Source of the DNA: Lingula anatina
Lineage: Eukaryota; Brachiopoda; Lingulata; Lingulida; Lingulidae
DNA: 64,000 bases
Direction: 5' to 3'
Assembly (NCBI RefSeq): GCF_001039355.2
Contig: NW_019775380.1
Location: 62,001 to 126,000 of the forward strand
Part shown: positions 1 to 13,634 of the stretch, piece by piece
Layout: each line of letters opens with the position of its first letter
How positions within the stretch are numbered: the stretch's first letter is position 1
Program-made: the position numbers and the translations under genes
The notes under the pieces: model-generated
Database searches by the model: none
What the model saw: only the letters and a program-made list of their open reading frames with translations
What the model was told of the DNA's origin: nothing

Positions 1-3000
1 TCCTCAGTGGGGAAAATTGCGAATATTACAGATACTGTATTGTCAATAACTTAGAACATTTAGAACATTTCTGTTAGGTGCAGTGGCAAAATGGCGAAGC
101 TGGCTGCATATATAGTTCTGTTCTATATATTATATGCACCACAAATACTACGTATACTAAAATGTATTTCAGTGATGCCAAAATTAAATATCTGAATGAT
201 TGATAATTTTCCCCATTAATGTCTCCTTGTTCACACACTTGAAAGCATCAATAAAGGACAAACACAAGTATGATTAGACCTGAAAAAATTGCATCAATAT
301 ATATTAGCCAAACAAATAGTGAATCAATTTCCATTGTGGAGTTGCAAAGAAGCCAAGATGTTGAGAACATATTTTGGCTTTGCGTTTTACTGCGCACCTT
401 AATGGCTTACATAATTTTGGCTTACGTTTTTGTTCTTTTGGCTTAATCAATATTTTCAGGCCTAAAAAGTACTTAATACTATTAAGTCTACCTGCTGGGT
501 TTGCTAGGCTAAAGTAAAGATTACAATACAGTGTGTTAATGTCAAGACTTTGATATGGCTAAAAGTTCCAGCTATAAAGTTTAAGTCACTATCATGCTAG
601 AGTCCACCCAGAAATTGCATTGATTGTTAAATACAAAATTTATACCCAATCTAACTGACGAAAGTATATTTTATGCCCTAGCTACCCAGTACTTACTGTC
701 CTGCCATGCCATTTCACTTATTATATAGCCTAGCTCAGTAGTACTTTTCAGTGTATACTGTACCACACAATAGTTTACCCGAGTCCCTTTTTATCAGTGT
801 GAATGGAGGTGGGTCATTTTTTCCATGTCTTTGCATTCTATTGTATGCAAAGAATAAACAGAGTAGGTCATACTGTATAAGTTAGTGTTTGTGTTGGGTT
901 GCAAGCAAATTATTGACTGTAGGCTGTTGCATAATTCAAATGGAAATGGTGTAGGACGCTTGGGGCATTGTTGCAAATTACAGGAGTATTGTAATTATAC
1001 TACTCAAGGGAAGTTAGGGAACACAAATTAGGTTTTTAAAAAATAATGTTTACTGTTTATTTACTAAAGACGTAAAAAAATAATAATGATAATGGTCAAC
1101 CATTGCTTTATTGAAGCTTGTATTGTGTTTGGACTTTAATATCCAGTAACATTATGCAAATGCTCATTAAAAGGAAGGGAGGTCAAAAAGTAAGTTCATA
1201 GCTCTTAGAATCTTTTCAGTATCATGTTTGTCCACCTCTGGAAACCACATTTGCTTCACAACACTTCCCCATCAAGTAAATACTGTCTAGAGCAGTAATA
1301 TGGAATTCCCTTCTTGAATAAGCCATTGAGCGAGCTGATCGAGATCAACGGGGGGAGGGGGGGGGTATAATTCCGTTAATCTTTTTGCGTGAATCAATTA
1401 ACTAAAGTAAGACATTTTGGGGCTTTCATCAAACTCAAATTGTATGATATTAGTGTAATGTATATTCATCCCAGCAGTTCAATTTGAGTTGTGAATTAAG
1501 ATATCAGAAAATGAAGTCTGTACATTCATTATCCTTGCACAGCAAGCGTTAGACCTGTATATAGTAAAAGTGTTAATTTTTATGGAAATTTCAACAATTT
1601 TCTCTCTGTTATCGAGATATACCATATACAAAGCTCTTGACAAAATTATAATTTTTAAACCAAAATGATATAAATCTATTTAATTTAGCCTCTCGTAATA
1701 GAAATAGATACATGTACCAGTGAATCTCACTTATAATCATAATAATTAGAAATACAGAATTAAGAACTTGAAAACAGATCTCTGAGTATTCAGGAAACTC
1801 ATATTATATGATGTAAGTATAATGTATATTCATCCCAGCAGTTCAGTTTGATTTGTAACTAAGGATATCAGAAATTGAAGTCTGTACGTTCATTATCCTT
1901 GCACAGCAAGCGATAGACCTGTATATAGCAAAACTGTTAATTTTTATGGAAATTTTAACAATTTTCTCTCAATTATCAAGGTATACCCTATACAAAGCTC
2001 TTGACAAAATTATGATTTATAAACCAGAATTATATAAATCTATTTAATTTAGCCAATGGTAATAGAGATAGAGACCATTGAATTTCACTTACAATGGTAA
2101 TAATTAAAAATACAGAATTAGGAACTTGAAAACAGAGTTACAGGGAATCTGCTGTATGTCTGACATTGAAAAGTATTAACAATATACATGGTTTACCTGG
2201 ACTAAATCGGCCTTATAAAAAAGAATGGCCATCAGGCCCACGCTATTTATATTGGTTAAAAGGGGTCAATAAGGTTGGACAACAATGAATGGAAAGTCTG
2301 GAGTTTGACCTTTGCATGTATTTATGGTCTGTTCCAATACTCAATTGAACTGAATTATTTGAAGATTGTGAACAATATGATAATAAGGAACATGACGGAT
2401 TATAAAAAGAAAAAAAATACTGGTTGAAAATTTACTGTAAGGATTCATGCGGTATACGTAGAATCATGACTTACCTCTTGAATCCTGTCCAACCAAGCCC
2501 ATCAAATCCGGTGTGAAGCAGGCTATTTCTTATCTCCATTTTGACCTACATATATTACCCAGACAACATCCTACCTGAGTCCACCTCATTGCCTGTAATC
2601 TGTCACGTGTTTGTGTGCACACGCTTATTTGTTTTCCGATAAGAGACTGATCCCGATATTAACATACCTGATCTTATTATTTTCTCCCTCATTACGGTGT
2701 ACGCCAGTTGGCATTCTTCATATATATTTTTTTCTTTTTGGATGTGAGGTAAAAGTGTCCTCATCTTATCATTTATCAATTTGTCAAATTATTCTATATT
2801 TACAACTGCTGGTCATATTGAAATTAGCATAATAACTGGCATGAAAAAAGATGCAGTTTGATAATCAGTTATGGCATTATGTTACCTTATGGTACCTTGT
2901 CATAACATTTCCATACATACGTTAAAATTATCTAAGAACATCAGTATTAATGTGTGGACATTCATAGTTCCAGAAAGTGACAAAGAATCCCATTTATTCT

Positions 3001-4359
3001 TATATAGATTAATGACACAAAGGGACACCTGTGAAAATTCCATGTATTTTCATCACCTATTATATGATAATATAAAGTGTCATGTGGCTTGTCATTTTTA
3101 TATGGATGGATTTAGACATTGAATGTCAGTAGCGCGTGTCCCTTACATTCTTTGGAAGAAAAAACATCCTGAAGTCTTGAGTAATTGGCGATAAGTTTCA
3201 GCCATGTATTATATATTAAATGGTTTCGTTTTCAAGAAAAATAATAACAAAACAAAGTACATTGTGTTTGCATTTTTGTGGGGGATTCCCAGTGAAGGAA
3301 GAGTATGTAAATTGATGATATATGTCAGGCTATCTTTTCGCAATGGTATACCCTCTTCCCTATCTGAGATAAAGCCATCTGGATTGAGGTGTATTATATT
3401 TATTCATTATAGAATTTATTAGTCTCAACAGACAATCCAAATCATTGAAATACATGGCATTTCAGGTATTTCTCATTTATTAGGCAGATTTATTAAGCTG
3501 TGCTAACTAATAAAGTGTCTAGCTTTGATTAAAAAATTGTGTTGAAGTAGCAAAAGAAGTCAAATTTCGACCTTCCTATAAAAAAGCATATAATACATTG
3601 TAAAAAAAAATGCTGTAAGTTTTAAAGTCTTAAAAGTATCTACATCTTCTAGAATTATAGAATGATGTAAAATAATGAGCAAATTATTATTAGGAGCTAT
3701 ATGAAGTAGCAAATATATAACAGTCAAAAATATAGGGAGCAAACTATAATGGTAAAGGTAAAAATAGAAAATGAAACAAGAATAGAATCAAGTAAATACA
3801 AGCATCCTTATCTACCCCACCTTCAACAATCTAACCTTGCTCAAGCATCTATCTCATTATTTTCTTAATTTTTGATACTGCTTGGTCATCAAGGTGTTCC
3901 TGCTTGAACAGTTCTGGATGACTCCTGCTCTTGCCACCAACACCCACAAATTATTGAACTGAGCAAATATTTGTCCTCTCCTTCCATATTAACAACTATA
4001 AATAAAGTAATACAATACATGAACAACAAAATGAAAAGAAAAGTATTAGAGTAAAAGTGCTATAAAAAATAATGAAAAAGACCCTACCACTTTTGCAAAA
4101 ATACATGTTCATGATGATTATATGCATTCCAATCTGTATTTTATTTTATTAATTTATTATTATTTTACTTATTTATTTATTTATTTTTTTAGTCTTAAAC
4201 TATTTGCTCTTGCCTTAATGGTCAGTAACAAATGTGTTCATTGAACAGCTTTTGCTGTGTAACCTATTGAATCATTTTAATTATGTTTCAGGCAGGAAAC
4301 TGGGCTTGGCAAGATAACCCATTTAATTTCTTTTTTCTATTTATTACACTATCTACCAG
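1..4359. other. Upstream intron/flank of EPS15 copy A; no gene seen
   Basis: I see no exon here. Short open frames (for example 2611-2832, 2871-3122, 3204-3422) have no recognisable domain, and their equivalents in copy B change by frame and substitution, as expected of intron DNA. Positions 1546-4359 are repeated at 13636-16456; 1-1545 is present once. The region contains a 364-bp direct repeat (separate entry) and a G-rich run near 1350. Since the first visible EPS15 exon begins in the middle of a codon, this is most likely intron sequence downstream of the missing EH-domain exons. Confidence 0.6.
1431..2145. repeat. Direct tandem repeat, unit about 364 bp
   Basis: Unit 1 (1431-1794) and unit 2 (1795 to about 2145) share long stretches, including the words CATCCCAGCAGTTCA, TTATCCTTGCACAGC and TATACAAAGCTCTTGACA in the same order and spacing, with scattered substitutions. 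Copy B starts inside unit 1 (13636) and has unit 2 from about 13891. No coding potential is seen. Confidence 0.85.
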
Positions 4360-4664
4360 GGAAAAAATCCAGTTAGAACAGAACAAGGCTCAGAGAGATG
4401 CAGACATCAAGATCAGGAGTGGAGAGGTGCAGACGTTACAGAAAGAATTAGATGCTATAAATAATACCATCCAGCAGCTAGAGACTCAGAAAGGAGAGGC
4501 ACAGAAGAGACTGGATGAATTAGATGACACAGTAAGTATAGATATAGAAAACAAAGTCATCATAAATGAATAAAATCTAAAGGCGTTGGGACATCTGATC
4601 CTGTTATAGAATAGATAACAAGTAAGCTGATAAACTCTTTAAAATCAGGTAATTTTACCTGTAT

Positions 4665-4719
<55 letters not shown>

Positions 4720-7700
4720 TTTTTGTGTATGTGTGTTAATTTTTTATCCGTTTGTGTATCTGCCTGTCTGTCTGTCTGTCTGTCTGTCTGTGTATTTATT
4801 TGAGGATGGATCTTTGGAAAAGAAGTCTTGCTGCATATATGTTGGAATTTTATTTATTTTTTTAGGTCACTGCTTCTGAAATTCAACAAAATCCTCCTAT
4901 GGAAGTGCATTATTCACGAAAAGATATATTTATGAATTATTTTCTACAGTTTAAGTTGTTTGGAGAACTAAAATATCTATCCAACTACTGAATTCTTTGG
5001 TTTATTTTTAAATCCAGGATATGTCAGAAAAAAAAATGGCTGCAATATGTAACGCATCATATTACGATGAGTTATTCAAACAATATTACAAGGATACTGA
5101 CATAATTGATCCTAAGTTGATCACACATTTGGCACTGTAAACATATCAAGCGCAGGTGATGCTAATCTTTCTGCCAAACCCTTTTATCATTTTGTTACAT
5201 CCATCTAGTATATTGAAAGGCTCACAGGGAATTTTTTTCTGCTGTTTTGTGTCAGAGATGTAACATGTATGCTGATTTATTTGATGAAAATACTTCATAA
5301 GCTCAATTTGATGTATTAGGACATGCAGATTAGTAGGGAATGCAATGCAGCCATTGTAATTAGCTAAACCTAGTCAGAAAGCAAACTGTATTTGTCCAAT
5401 CTTTATCTCTTACACTAGTAGAAGAATGTGGTTTATGATATGATTAACTTCTGCTGAGTATTAATACAAATACTCTGGCATTGATTTACAACAAATGAGT
5501 TGTAAATGTGCATGTTATGACCGCATTTATAAGACTTGTAAATACGATGGGGTATAAATTTTGCTTTCTTTTTTATTTCAGACTTTTTTCATCTAAAAAC
5601 ACTTCTGTCTCAGCTTTGAAACATTCATATTTTGTGCTGTTTTGAGGATCTTTTCCTAGTCTTCACATTACTGAACTTACTGACAAAACAAAACAAAAAA
5701 CCCACTCCATGTCCCCATTGACAATATTGGGAAAGGGAGTTGCTTTCTCTGCAAAAATAAGTGATGGCTGATGCCGAGATGGCTGCCACTGCACCAGCTC
5801 AAATCCACCTCCTCATCTCTTGTTGCATTTTCTGATTCTCTCACTTAACCTCCATACAGTAGCTAGTGAATTCTTCATTTTCTTGGCTCATTTAAAGAAG
5901 TGTTTATATTAAGCTTTCTTATCAGAGTTTCCTTTGAAGTGTAAGATGTGACCAATCCCACACTCCATCAGCACTGACATCACCATTTTGCAAGCTTGCT
6001 GTAAGTGGTAATGTAGAACTCTGATGTTCAAGAGGCAGCAAGTTGCACATTGCATTGGTGTGAGCCCAGTGATATCAAGGGTGGACAGTTTTTTTTAAAA
6101 CTGAAATGTTAAGTGAATGACTTGCATAGTTGATTTTTCAGATTAAGCAATTTCTGTAATTTATTTTCAGAAATCAAAATTAGAGCTTGCAGTGAAAGAG
6201 GCAAGGGAAAAATGTGAAAAGGAGCAACGAGAAGTGGACACATTAAGGAGTGAAATTGCCAGTCAAGAAAAATCGCTCAAGGTGAGAATTCAATGTCAAT
6301 TTTTTTAGCAGCATGTCTGTTAATCATTATTTCCCTACATTGAGATTCTGTGACTGCAGTTGATCTCAGCTCATTAGAATCACTTGTTACACTCTGCTCA
6401 CCAAAAGGAGTCAATTTTCTGTTTGTTTTACATTTCAGACGCAAGAGGAAGACCTTGCAAAAATGAAAATAGAACTGAACACTTTAAAACAGGAAGAAAC
6501 AGAACTTGAAAAGAAAAGGGACAATGGCAAATTACAATTGAACAGTGTAGAAAAGTCAATAAAAGATTCCAGTGCTCAAATCAATCAGGTATGAACCCTC
6601 TTTGTGCCTAATGAACACTTTCACTTAAAATAGTATAAAACTTTTATGCATTTAAGACACATAGAAGTGATTGGCTCTTATAGAACTAAGATATTTAAGT
6701 AGATTTTGCTACAAGAATCTCTGAGAGAAAATTTTGGAAGAATTAAAGAATTTAAGCAGGTGTTATGCAGTAAATTTCTGAGAGAAGTAAAAAAAATGAG
6801 TAGATGTTATATGCAATAACAGAAAACATTCCATACATTGGTTCATTTCCATTAAACACAAATTAAAAAAAAAAAGATTAAAAAAAAATCATGTATCAAG
6901 TGTAGAAAAAAATACAGAAGCAAGTCCCCCCCCCCCCCCCAAAAAAAAAAAAAATACAACATATAATGTATCTACACAATTTTAGACAAAGGCTAAGATT
7001 CAGCAACTCCAAGAAACGCAGAGGAATATCCAAGAGACCATCAACCAGTATGATAAACTGCTAACAAATGGTGATATAAGCAGCCCGGAGCCCGTGTTAA
7101 AACACACCCCGGCCCCATCAGAAGGAGACGTGGCCAGTTTTAGGGCAACTACTGTAAGTGATGGGTATCTTTTTAAACAACAAGAGGGCGTTCTTTCAGC
7201 TGAGCAGATTTAGATGTTGAAATTAGTCTGAAACATTTAGAATATGATTATAATATAGATAAATTTTTGTATGGATTCATCATTTATGAAGTTTATGCTC
7301 ATTTCATTTGTAGTCTCTAGTTTAAAGGTTTTTTGTATGAATTTAGGATGGGTCTAGAAAAGCAGACTGTTAACGTAAACTATATTACATTCCAGGGAGG
7401 CAGCAGTCCTATGAGTAGTCTGAGTGGTTTTAGTACAGATACGGGCATTGAAGATTTTAAAGAAGACCCTTTTAAGAATCACGATCCTTTTGGAAAAGAC
7501 TCCAGTGATCCTTTTACCAGTGGCAATAGTGGTGATCCATTTCAGAATGAAGATCCATTCAAAAATACTCAAAGTGAAGATCCTTTCAAAGGATGTAAGT
7601 CTAAAAAATGCACAACTGTAGTTGTAGCCCTTTGAATAAACTTTTTTTGTTATTAATATAGATAATATAAATAATATCTTTCTCTAATTTATCCTCTCTC

Positions 7701-10700
7701 TATTCTCATTTTGAAACAATGGTAAAGTGGTATGACCTTTATATAGAGAATAAGTTGCTGAACATTAATAATGAAAAGATACAGCATTATGATGTGTAGC
7801 TGCTTCTTTTTTCCTTGGATATGAAGTGGCAGTTATAATAAAGACATATTGCTTTATGATTTGTAGTTGCTACCTTCTCGCTTGAATAAAGCAGCATATC
7901 TTTGCTAAATATCATTAATATCTTTATACATAAATGTGCTCTATTGAAATATGAAATAGTCATTTTTCAAAATCCAAAATGGGGCATTGAGTTCTATATT
8001 TTGTTTTTTGAAAAGTGGTGAGTTTTTGAAGTATGAATGATGAATGAATTTTTCTTGTTCTTGTTTCACATAAGCAAGGTCGATTGCTTAATATCACTCA
8101 AATTAGTGTAATTCTTAATAGTCTTTTTTTAAACAGAAAACTGAAATATCAAAATTGCTTTTAATTATTTTCCAGCTGACCCCTTTAAGTCTTCTGGTTT
8201 TGATTCTGATCCTTTTGGTGGAGATCCTTTCAAAAATGAATTTGGTTCCTCAGCAAGTGCCAAGGTGAGTTGTGTTTAATATGGCAATATCAGATACAGA
8301 ATTCGCTAGTGGCAGTTCAAAGAAATAAAAATAAAAAAGAAAAGAAAAATGAATAAAGAAAAAGATAGATTTCTCAGCAGAAGGCAAATGATTTTCTCTT
8401 AAATAACAAAAAGTGATAAAATTGGTTATTTTCACTCACCTTAGTCCAGGAACATATCTTGATCAATTGATCCTGTTTACATATGCTATTATTCCCACTG
8501 GAATTTATAAGCATAGTCCTTTCAATAAATCATAAGGACACCAGCAGAAGATACTGTCATTAAATTACCAATGTACATGAACAAATGAAAATTTAAGACA
8601 AGGTTTCAATGCAGTGAAATGTATAAAGAATTCAAAGCAAAGGGGATGGATTATCTACACTAAAAACTCCTTTGGTTATACTACTATTGACATCATAACT
8701 GTTTTCCTTTTATTTATTTGATCAGAAAACTGTCAGAACATTTTCGTCAAGTGATTTTTAAAAAGAAATTCACCCATCATGCATTTCAATCCCTACCCAC
8801 TTTTTAAACAATTTATGAAATTTTCATATTTTGTATTTGTCATATTGAAATTTAATGAATGTAAGTTATAGTTTAAGTGACTACAAACATTAATTTATAA
8901 TCCCTTAATAATGAATTATCATTATTATTATTATTATAGTAATGCTGTGTTCCTGTTACAGAATGATCCATTCCATCAAAGCATATTTGCCAAGTGATTT
9001 TAAAAAAGAAATTCATCCATCTTGTGTTTCAATCCCTAGCCCTTTTTTAACAATTTATTAAATTTTCTTATATAATATTGAAATTTAATGAAGTAAGTTA
9101 TAGTATAAATGGCCTCATACGTTAAGTTATAATTCAATAATAATTAAAATAATAATAATAATGATGAAGCTGCATTCCTGTTACAGAATGATCCATTTGG
9201 TGGCAGTGACCCCTTTGGTAGTAGTTTTCCAGCAAGGCCAGCATCAGCAGCAGCAGGTAATTGAGAAGCCATTCCACATGTGCACTGTTTGTGTCTTCTT
9301 TCTTTCTTGCTCTCTTTCTTGTTGAAATTTCTCCCTGTTTTATCCACTGAACAATTGTTCATTTCAGAACTATTGCAATAAGTGTAAATATTTTTCAGTA
9401 GTGGAAATGAAATGGTTAGTAAATTTCTTTGCAACGCATCTTTACCTTTCAGCTTCCAGTGATCCTTTTGGCAGTAGTTTTCCAGCTAGACCAGCATCAG
9501 CTGCTCCAGGTAATTTGAAAAGTTCCCATCTGTACTGGTCAAAACAAACATTAGTAATAACATATGAAATTTAATTTTATCACTGCATAAATGTGACGTG
9601 CTGGTTGCTAAATTAACACACAAAAAAAAAAAAGAAGAAGAAGAAAAATTAATCATTTTTTTTTTTGTTCCTTGTTTTCACAGTTACAAACGATCCATTT
9701 GATCCATTTGGTGGTGGCGGTGGTGGTGGTGGCAGCTCAAAGGGATTGGGGGTGAGTCACCACAATGTTGTGCTTCAATTATATACAGAATTTTATTTGA
9801 ATAATTACAAAAATTGACAGTCATATTTAAATTTTGTGTTCATTGTTAAGATTCACCAGGTTAAGATTTATAACTGAGTGAAGTAAGTTACAAGTAAAAT
9901 TTTTCCTTAGCAGCATTTACATTGCCAGCAAATAAGTACCATTGCGTCAATGCGTACTAGCCTCCATTCTTAACTTTGTAATTCAGAAGGATGGAGGAGA
10001 CTTGTTTGGCAGTGACCCTTTTGCCCCCACGTCCCGCTCCAAGTCCGAATCTCCGACGCCAGCATTACCTCCCAAACAGCGGCGCCAGCCCCCTCCCAGA
10101 CCAGCGCCACCTAGAACTAGTAGCAAAGCTGCAACTGCTACTAAGACTGATACATTCGAGGGCTTCTCCAGTGACCCATTTGAGGGTGCTGATCCTTTTG
10201 GTGCCAGCTCCACGGGAGGTCAGGACCCATTTGCAAGTTCAGGTGGTGGAGGTGGAATGGATGCATTTGCTAATTTTGCTGACTTTAGCCCTGGGAAGGT
10301 GAGATCATGATTCTCCTTTTGTTGAGATAATATATATTTAATTGAATATTTGGATGAATTTACGTGCTTAAGCCTTTGTGGAAATTAAAGTCAATTTAAT
10401 AACTTATTTGATAAACTGAATAAGAATGAATTAAGCTTTGGGTAGATTTTGGTGAGTTGTGGAATTGTATAATTTTTTCTTCAATTGCTGCATAGTTTGA
10501 GGAGTCAGAGCCAACATATTTGGTAAAATTTGAAATAACTTTATTTATTTATTTAGTTTTTTTTAAAGTAGATTTTATTGATTTTGTTTATTTGAAAGTG
10601 ATCTGTACTGTATTTCTTAACAGGCACAGTCACCTGTGCTAATAGCTGCTGATGTCTGTTGATTTGGTTCACAGAGTCAAAGTAGTAGCATTTTACTGCT

Positions 10701-11242
10701 TGCTTGCTAGATTCAGACCATATCATTTCTTCCTATTTGAAGAAAAATTGTTCTTTTGCAGTGATACATTGTCATTAATAGTTCTTCATTTATTGTTTAG
10801 TTTTCAGTAGAAGAGGGAAAATCCACACTATCCAGAATATATAATATTATGTTAAAATCTGATCAAGCAAGCCATTTGTTTTATCACTAACAATTGCTTA
10901 CTATAAATATGAGCCCCACAATTTACATTTTATCATCAGCCTTTTATGATGTAAATGAAAAAATTGTAAATATCTAACTGGTAGTTTAGTAATGCATTAG
11001 GAGATTAACAGGCATTTATATGGTAACTGCTCTCATAAAAATAACAAGTCGATCAATTGGCTATATTTCTTAATATTTGTATGTTTTAGTTTGGAAAGAG
11101 TGAAGATGCACAGCTTGCTTGGGCAACAGTGGAAAGTAAAAAAGCAGAAGAGGCCAGAAGAAAACAATTAGAGCAAGAGCAGGCAGATTTGGAACTAGCC
11201 ATAAAATTAAGTAAAGCTGATGCTGGCTCCTCGGAGGCATAG
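4360..11242 (+). CDS. EPS15: EPS15/EPS15L1-type endocytic adaptor, C-terminal half (copy A)
   Basis: Eleven exons with GT-AG borders: 4360-4531, 6171-6281, 6439-6588, 6986-7153, 7396-7594, 8176-8264, 9187-9256, 9453-9509, 9684-9751, 9987-10298, 11090-11242 (TAG). All phases join, giving about 515 residues plus one split codon. Exons 1-4 code a charged heptad-like coiled coil (EPS15 oligomerisation region). Exons 5-10 carry 18 DPF motifs, the known AP-2 alpha-appendage ligands of EPS15, plus a proline-rich stretch (ALPPKQRRQPPPRPAPP) like the family's SH3-binding segment. Exon 11 has two UIM-like helices, EDAQLAWATVESKK and EQADLELAIKLSKAD, that bind ubiquitinated cargo; the end matches vertebrate EPS15 in layout. 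The three N-terminal EH domains are absent from the window and must lie upstream. Role from the family: scaffold in clathrin-coated pit assembly. EPS15 versus EPS15L1 cannot be decided; many invertebrates have one gene. Confidence 0.93.
4663..4722. repeat. (TTTA)n microsatellite, long allele
   Basis: About 15 TTTA units in an EPS15 intron, followed at about 4758-4790 by a (TCTG)n run. The equivalent place in copy B (about 16761-16773) has only three or four units. Confidence 0.9.
8742..9204 (+). repeat. Local intron duplication carrying a decayed exon
   Basis: Positions about 8742-8974 and 8987-9204 are diverged tandem copies of an intron 3' end plus the start of the next exon. Each ends in a (TTA)n/(ATA)n run, then TTCCTGTTACAG and AATGATCCATT. 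The second copy leads into the working exon 9187-9256 (NDPFGGSDPF). The first copy (from 8962) reads NDPF and then runs into TGA within 12 codons, so it is a dead exon. In copy B the same relic (from 21659) has even lost the NDPF motif. Confidence 0.8.
8962..8997 (+). pseudogene. Dead duplicate of the NDPF exon of EPS15
   Basis: After an intact acceptor (TTCCTGTTACAG) the frame used by the downstream exon reads N-D-P-F-H-Q-S-I-F-A-K and stops at TGA. No donor is seen before the stop. Inclusion would truncate the protein before the UIMs. It arose from the local duplication described for 8742-9204. Confidence 0.7.
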
Positions 11243-13354
11243 TTGGTTGTCTTGATGCAGTTCAGCTATGGTGAAAATGTGATTTAATTGTCAATATATA
11301 TTTATATATATATATGGTCCCAGAACAGGTGTTTGGGATAGAATTTTAAAACATTTTAAATGGGCTAATGCAAATATCCCTTTCCCTAATCTGCTGCTGC
11401 ACTTGGTTCAGTGTATTTGATTAGTAGTTTGTAATGGCCATTGAAAAGACCCACACAGTAAAAATGCTGTAGTTGAGATACTAGTATGTGATTACAGTGT
11501 GCTAGCTGTAACACAATCAAACTACTAGTTATTTGTGGAGATCTCACTGTACCCAGTGAATAGTATTAGAAAATAGCAATATGTTGAAAGAAACTTTATG
11601 GAGCCATGAATTCAATATTCATGGGATTCATAGTGATTGCTGAAGAGTGTGAAAATGTCAAATATTATTGTGAATTACTGTAAGGATTTTTGCCATGAAT
11701 CTTGTCAGTCATGAACTGAAAATGGACCTAGATGGAAACCCAATTGGTATGTAATATAATTCTTAATCAAAGAAACTTTCTTTTGTTCAATGCCTTGTTA
11801 TAAGGTATTTAAAGCCACATAAAATTTGCCACATGTTGCTGTCTTGATACTAAAGTTTGATAAAAGGATGGGAAATGCTGATTTAGCTGCTACATGCTAG
11901 ATGTGTCGTTCATAAATATTGTGTTTATAAATCTTTTGTAGTGTTTTGTCTTGGTGCTTGAGAAGTTACTTTGTTAAAGAAATTTAACTCATATTCCTTT
12001 TGTTTGTGTATAACTGATGATTTAAACAAATGAATACAAAGGCTGGAAAAATTACCCTAAAGTGAAGGGGACAGAAGAAAAAGTAAATTAAAATATCCAA
12101 CTTTGTAGACTTCATGTAAACAAGGTGCTAGTTGCTTAATTTCTGAAATTGTTATTGATGTGTTTTTTCCATTAAGTCTCCGCTAGGAAAAAAAGTCATC
12201 ACTTGAACTGTGTAACAGTTACTGGATGTTTTTCTTAGCTCACAAGGAGTTAATAGGAATGTTTAAAATAGATAGTATGACATAGGTCCCAATGTTGACA
12301 TAGGACCCATTTTGAAAGTGCAAAATAAGAAAAAGAGAGAGGAAAAAAATAGAGCCATTCATATTGTTGATATGTTCTTCTTACACAGGTGCAATATTTA
12401 ATGATGTTTAACTGTGAGATAAGACATGTGCATGTAGATATATAATGTTAATATAAAGCTTTGAAAGGGAGTCTGGATTTCAGAAATTACAGAAGAGGTT
12501 TATCACTTTTTGAAGGGCTTCCGCAAGGATTACCAGGATGGAAAAACCTAAATCCTATAATGATAAGAGAGTGTGATATTAAGTATCTTCTGAAGCCAGT
12601 GCAATTAATTTGCTTTTCCAGGAACAAAAAGATATAAAAAGAACTTCAAGAATAGTTGCTTTTGACCTTCCTAAGAACATATTCTGTAGTGGATGTTAAC
12701 TGTTATTGGCAGAGGAATTACAGTTATAAAAGTTGACCAATAATTTTTTTCACCTGGCTCTTTATGAAATGTTTTATCATTCTAAATATTCTTCCATGAG
12801 CTTAATATGTGAAATGTCCCTTATGACTTCTGAAAATTAGCTCCTTTCATCACTGTCAGTGTAAATGCATGCATGTGTCAACAGTTCTTTATTCATATAT
12901 GTACTGTGCCTGTAAATATCCACCCGAGTCAGTATTTGTACAGTCTGCTGAGGGAAAAAATATTGATTTGTGAAGTGTGGCCTCAGCCAGTTGTTAGACA
13001 GTGGAGAGAGGATTCTACTATAGGGTATAGTGGTAAAGCTGCTGTAAAATGCACTTGCCAATTAACTGTTGAACTCTTGTAGTTCTGAATGCATACAATC
13101 CAAATATATACATTTACCGTTTGTTATATATGAATATTGATGTATGCATAGTGCTCCATGTTCATGATAGAAGTTGTAAATAATGAGATAAGAAACACTG
13201 TTGTATATAAATCAACTTGCAAATTATCCAGAATGCTTTGTTGTTTTTCATTAGAACCTTCAGTGTACTTGACAAAAGACTATGGAAAATCAGTTATTAA
13301 ATATGTTCAAAAATGATGAAAATCGGTCTTGTAAGCCATGTGTAAAACACTGGT
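11243..13354 (+). other. 3' UTR and downstream flank of EPS15 copy A
   Basis: About 2.1 kb follow the stop without another gene. It is conserved in copy B (23958-26093), with small indels and some substitutions. An ATTAAA at 13296-13301, near the end of the shared block, is a plausible polyadenylation signal, conserved at 26017-26022. ORFs at 12873-13082 and 12837-13061 overlap on opposite strands and resemble no family. After 13354 the two copies stop matching; 13355-13634 holds nothing I recognise. Confidence 0.6.
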
Positions 13355-13634
13355 AAGTATAACATAAGAAATAGTTGAAGTAATATTGATTGAAATTTTA
13401 CATCTGTTAGATAGATCCTGAATGATGGCTTATAAGCAAAAAGAGTATGTTCTAAGCTGGGCAATTTTACTACCCACTCTTTATTTTCATTCATCACCTT
13501 TTTAAATTGCTCAGCAAATTTTCTGGCTTTAATTTATAACCAGACGAATGGTCAGTCACAAAGGTGGGACCATTAAGATGCAAAATAACTGCCAACTTAA
13601 ATATTTTTACAGAATAGTTTAAATTTTCCCTTTT

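Noticed and set aside
2871-3122. 83-residue frame repeated in copy B (14975-15226)
   Set aside because: Repeated only because the whole block is; substitutions between copies hit first and second codon positions, and there is no domain or start context.
7354-7572. Minus-strand frames over EPS15 exons (also 9983-10213, 20017-20235, 22691-22921)
   Set aside because: They are the antisense of DPF-coding exons; the plus-strand frame has splice sites, family motifs and silent-only variation.
12837-13082. Overlapping frames on both strands in the EPS15 3' UTR
   Set aside because: No domain, and the copy B versions differ by frame-changing indels at their starts.
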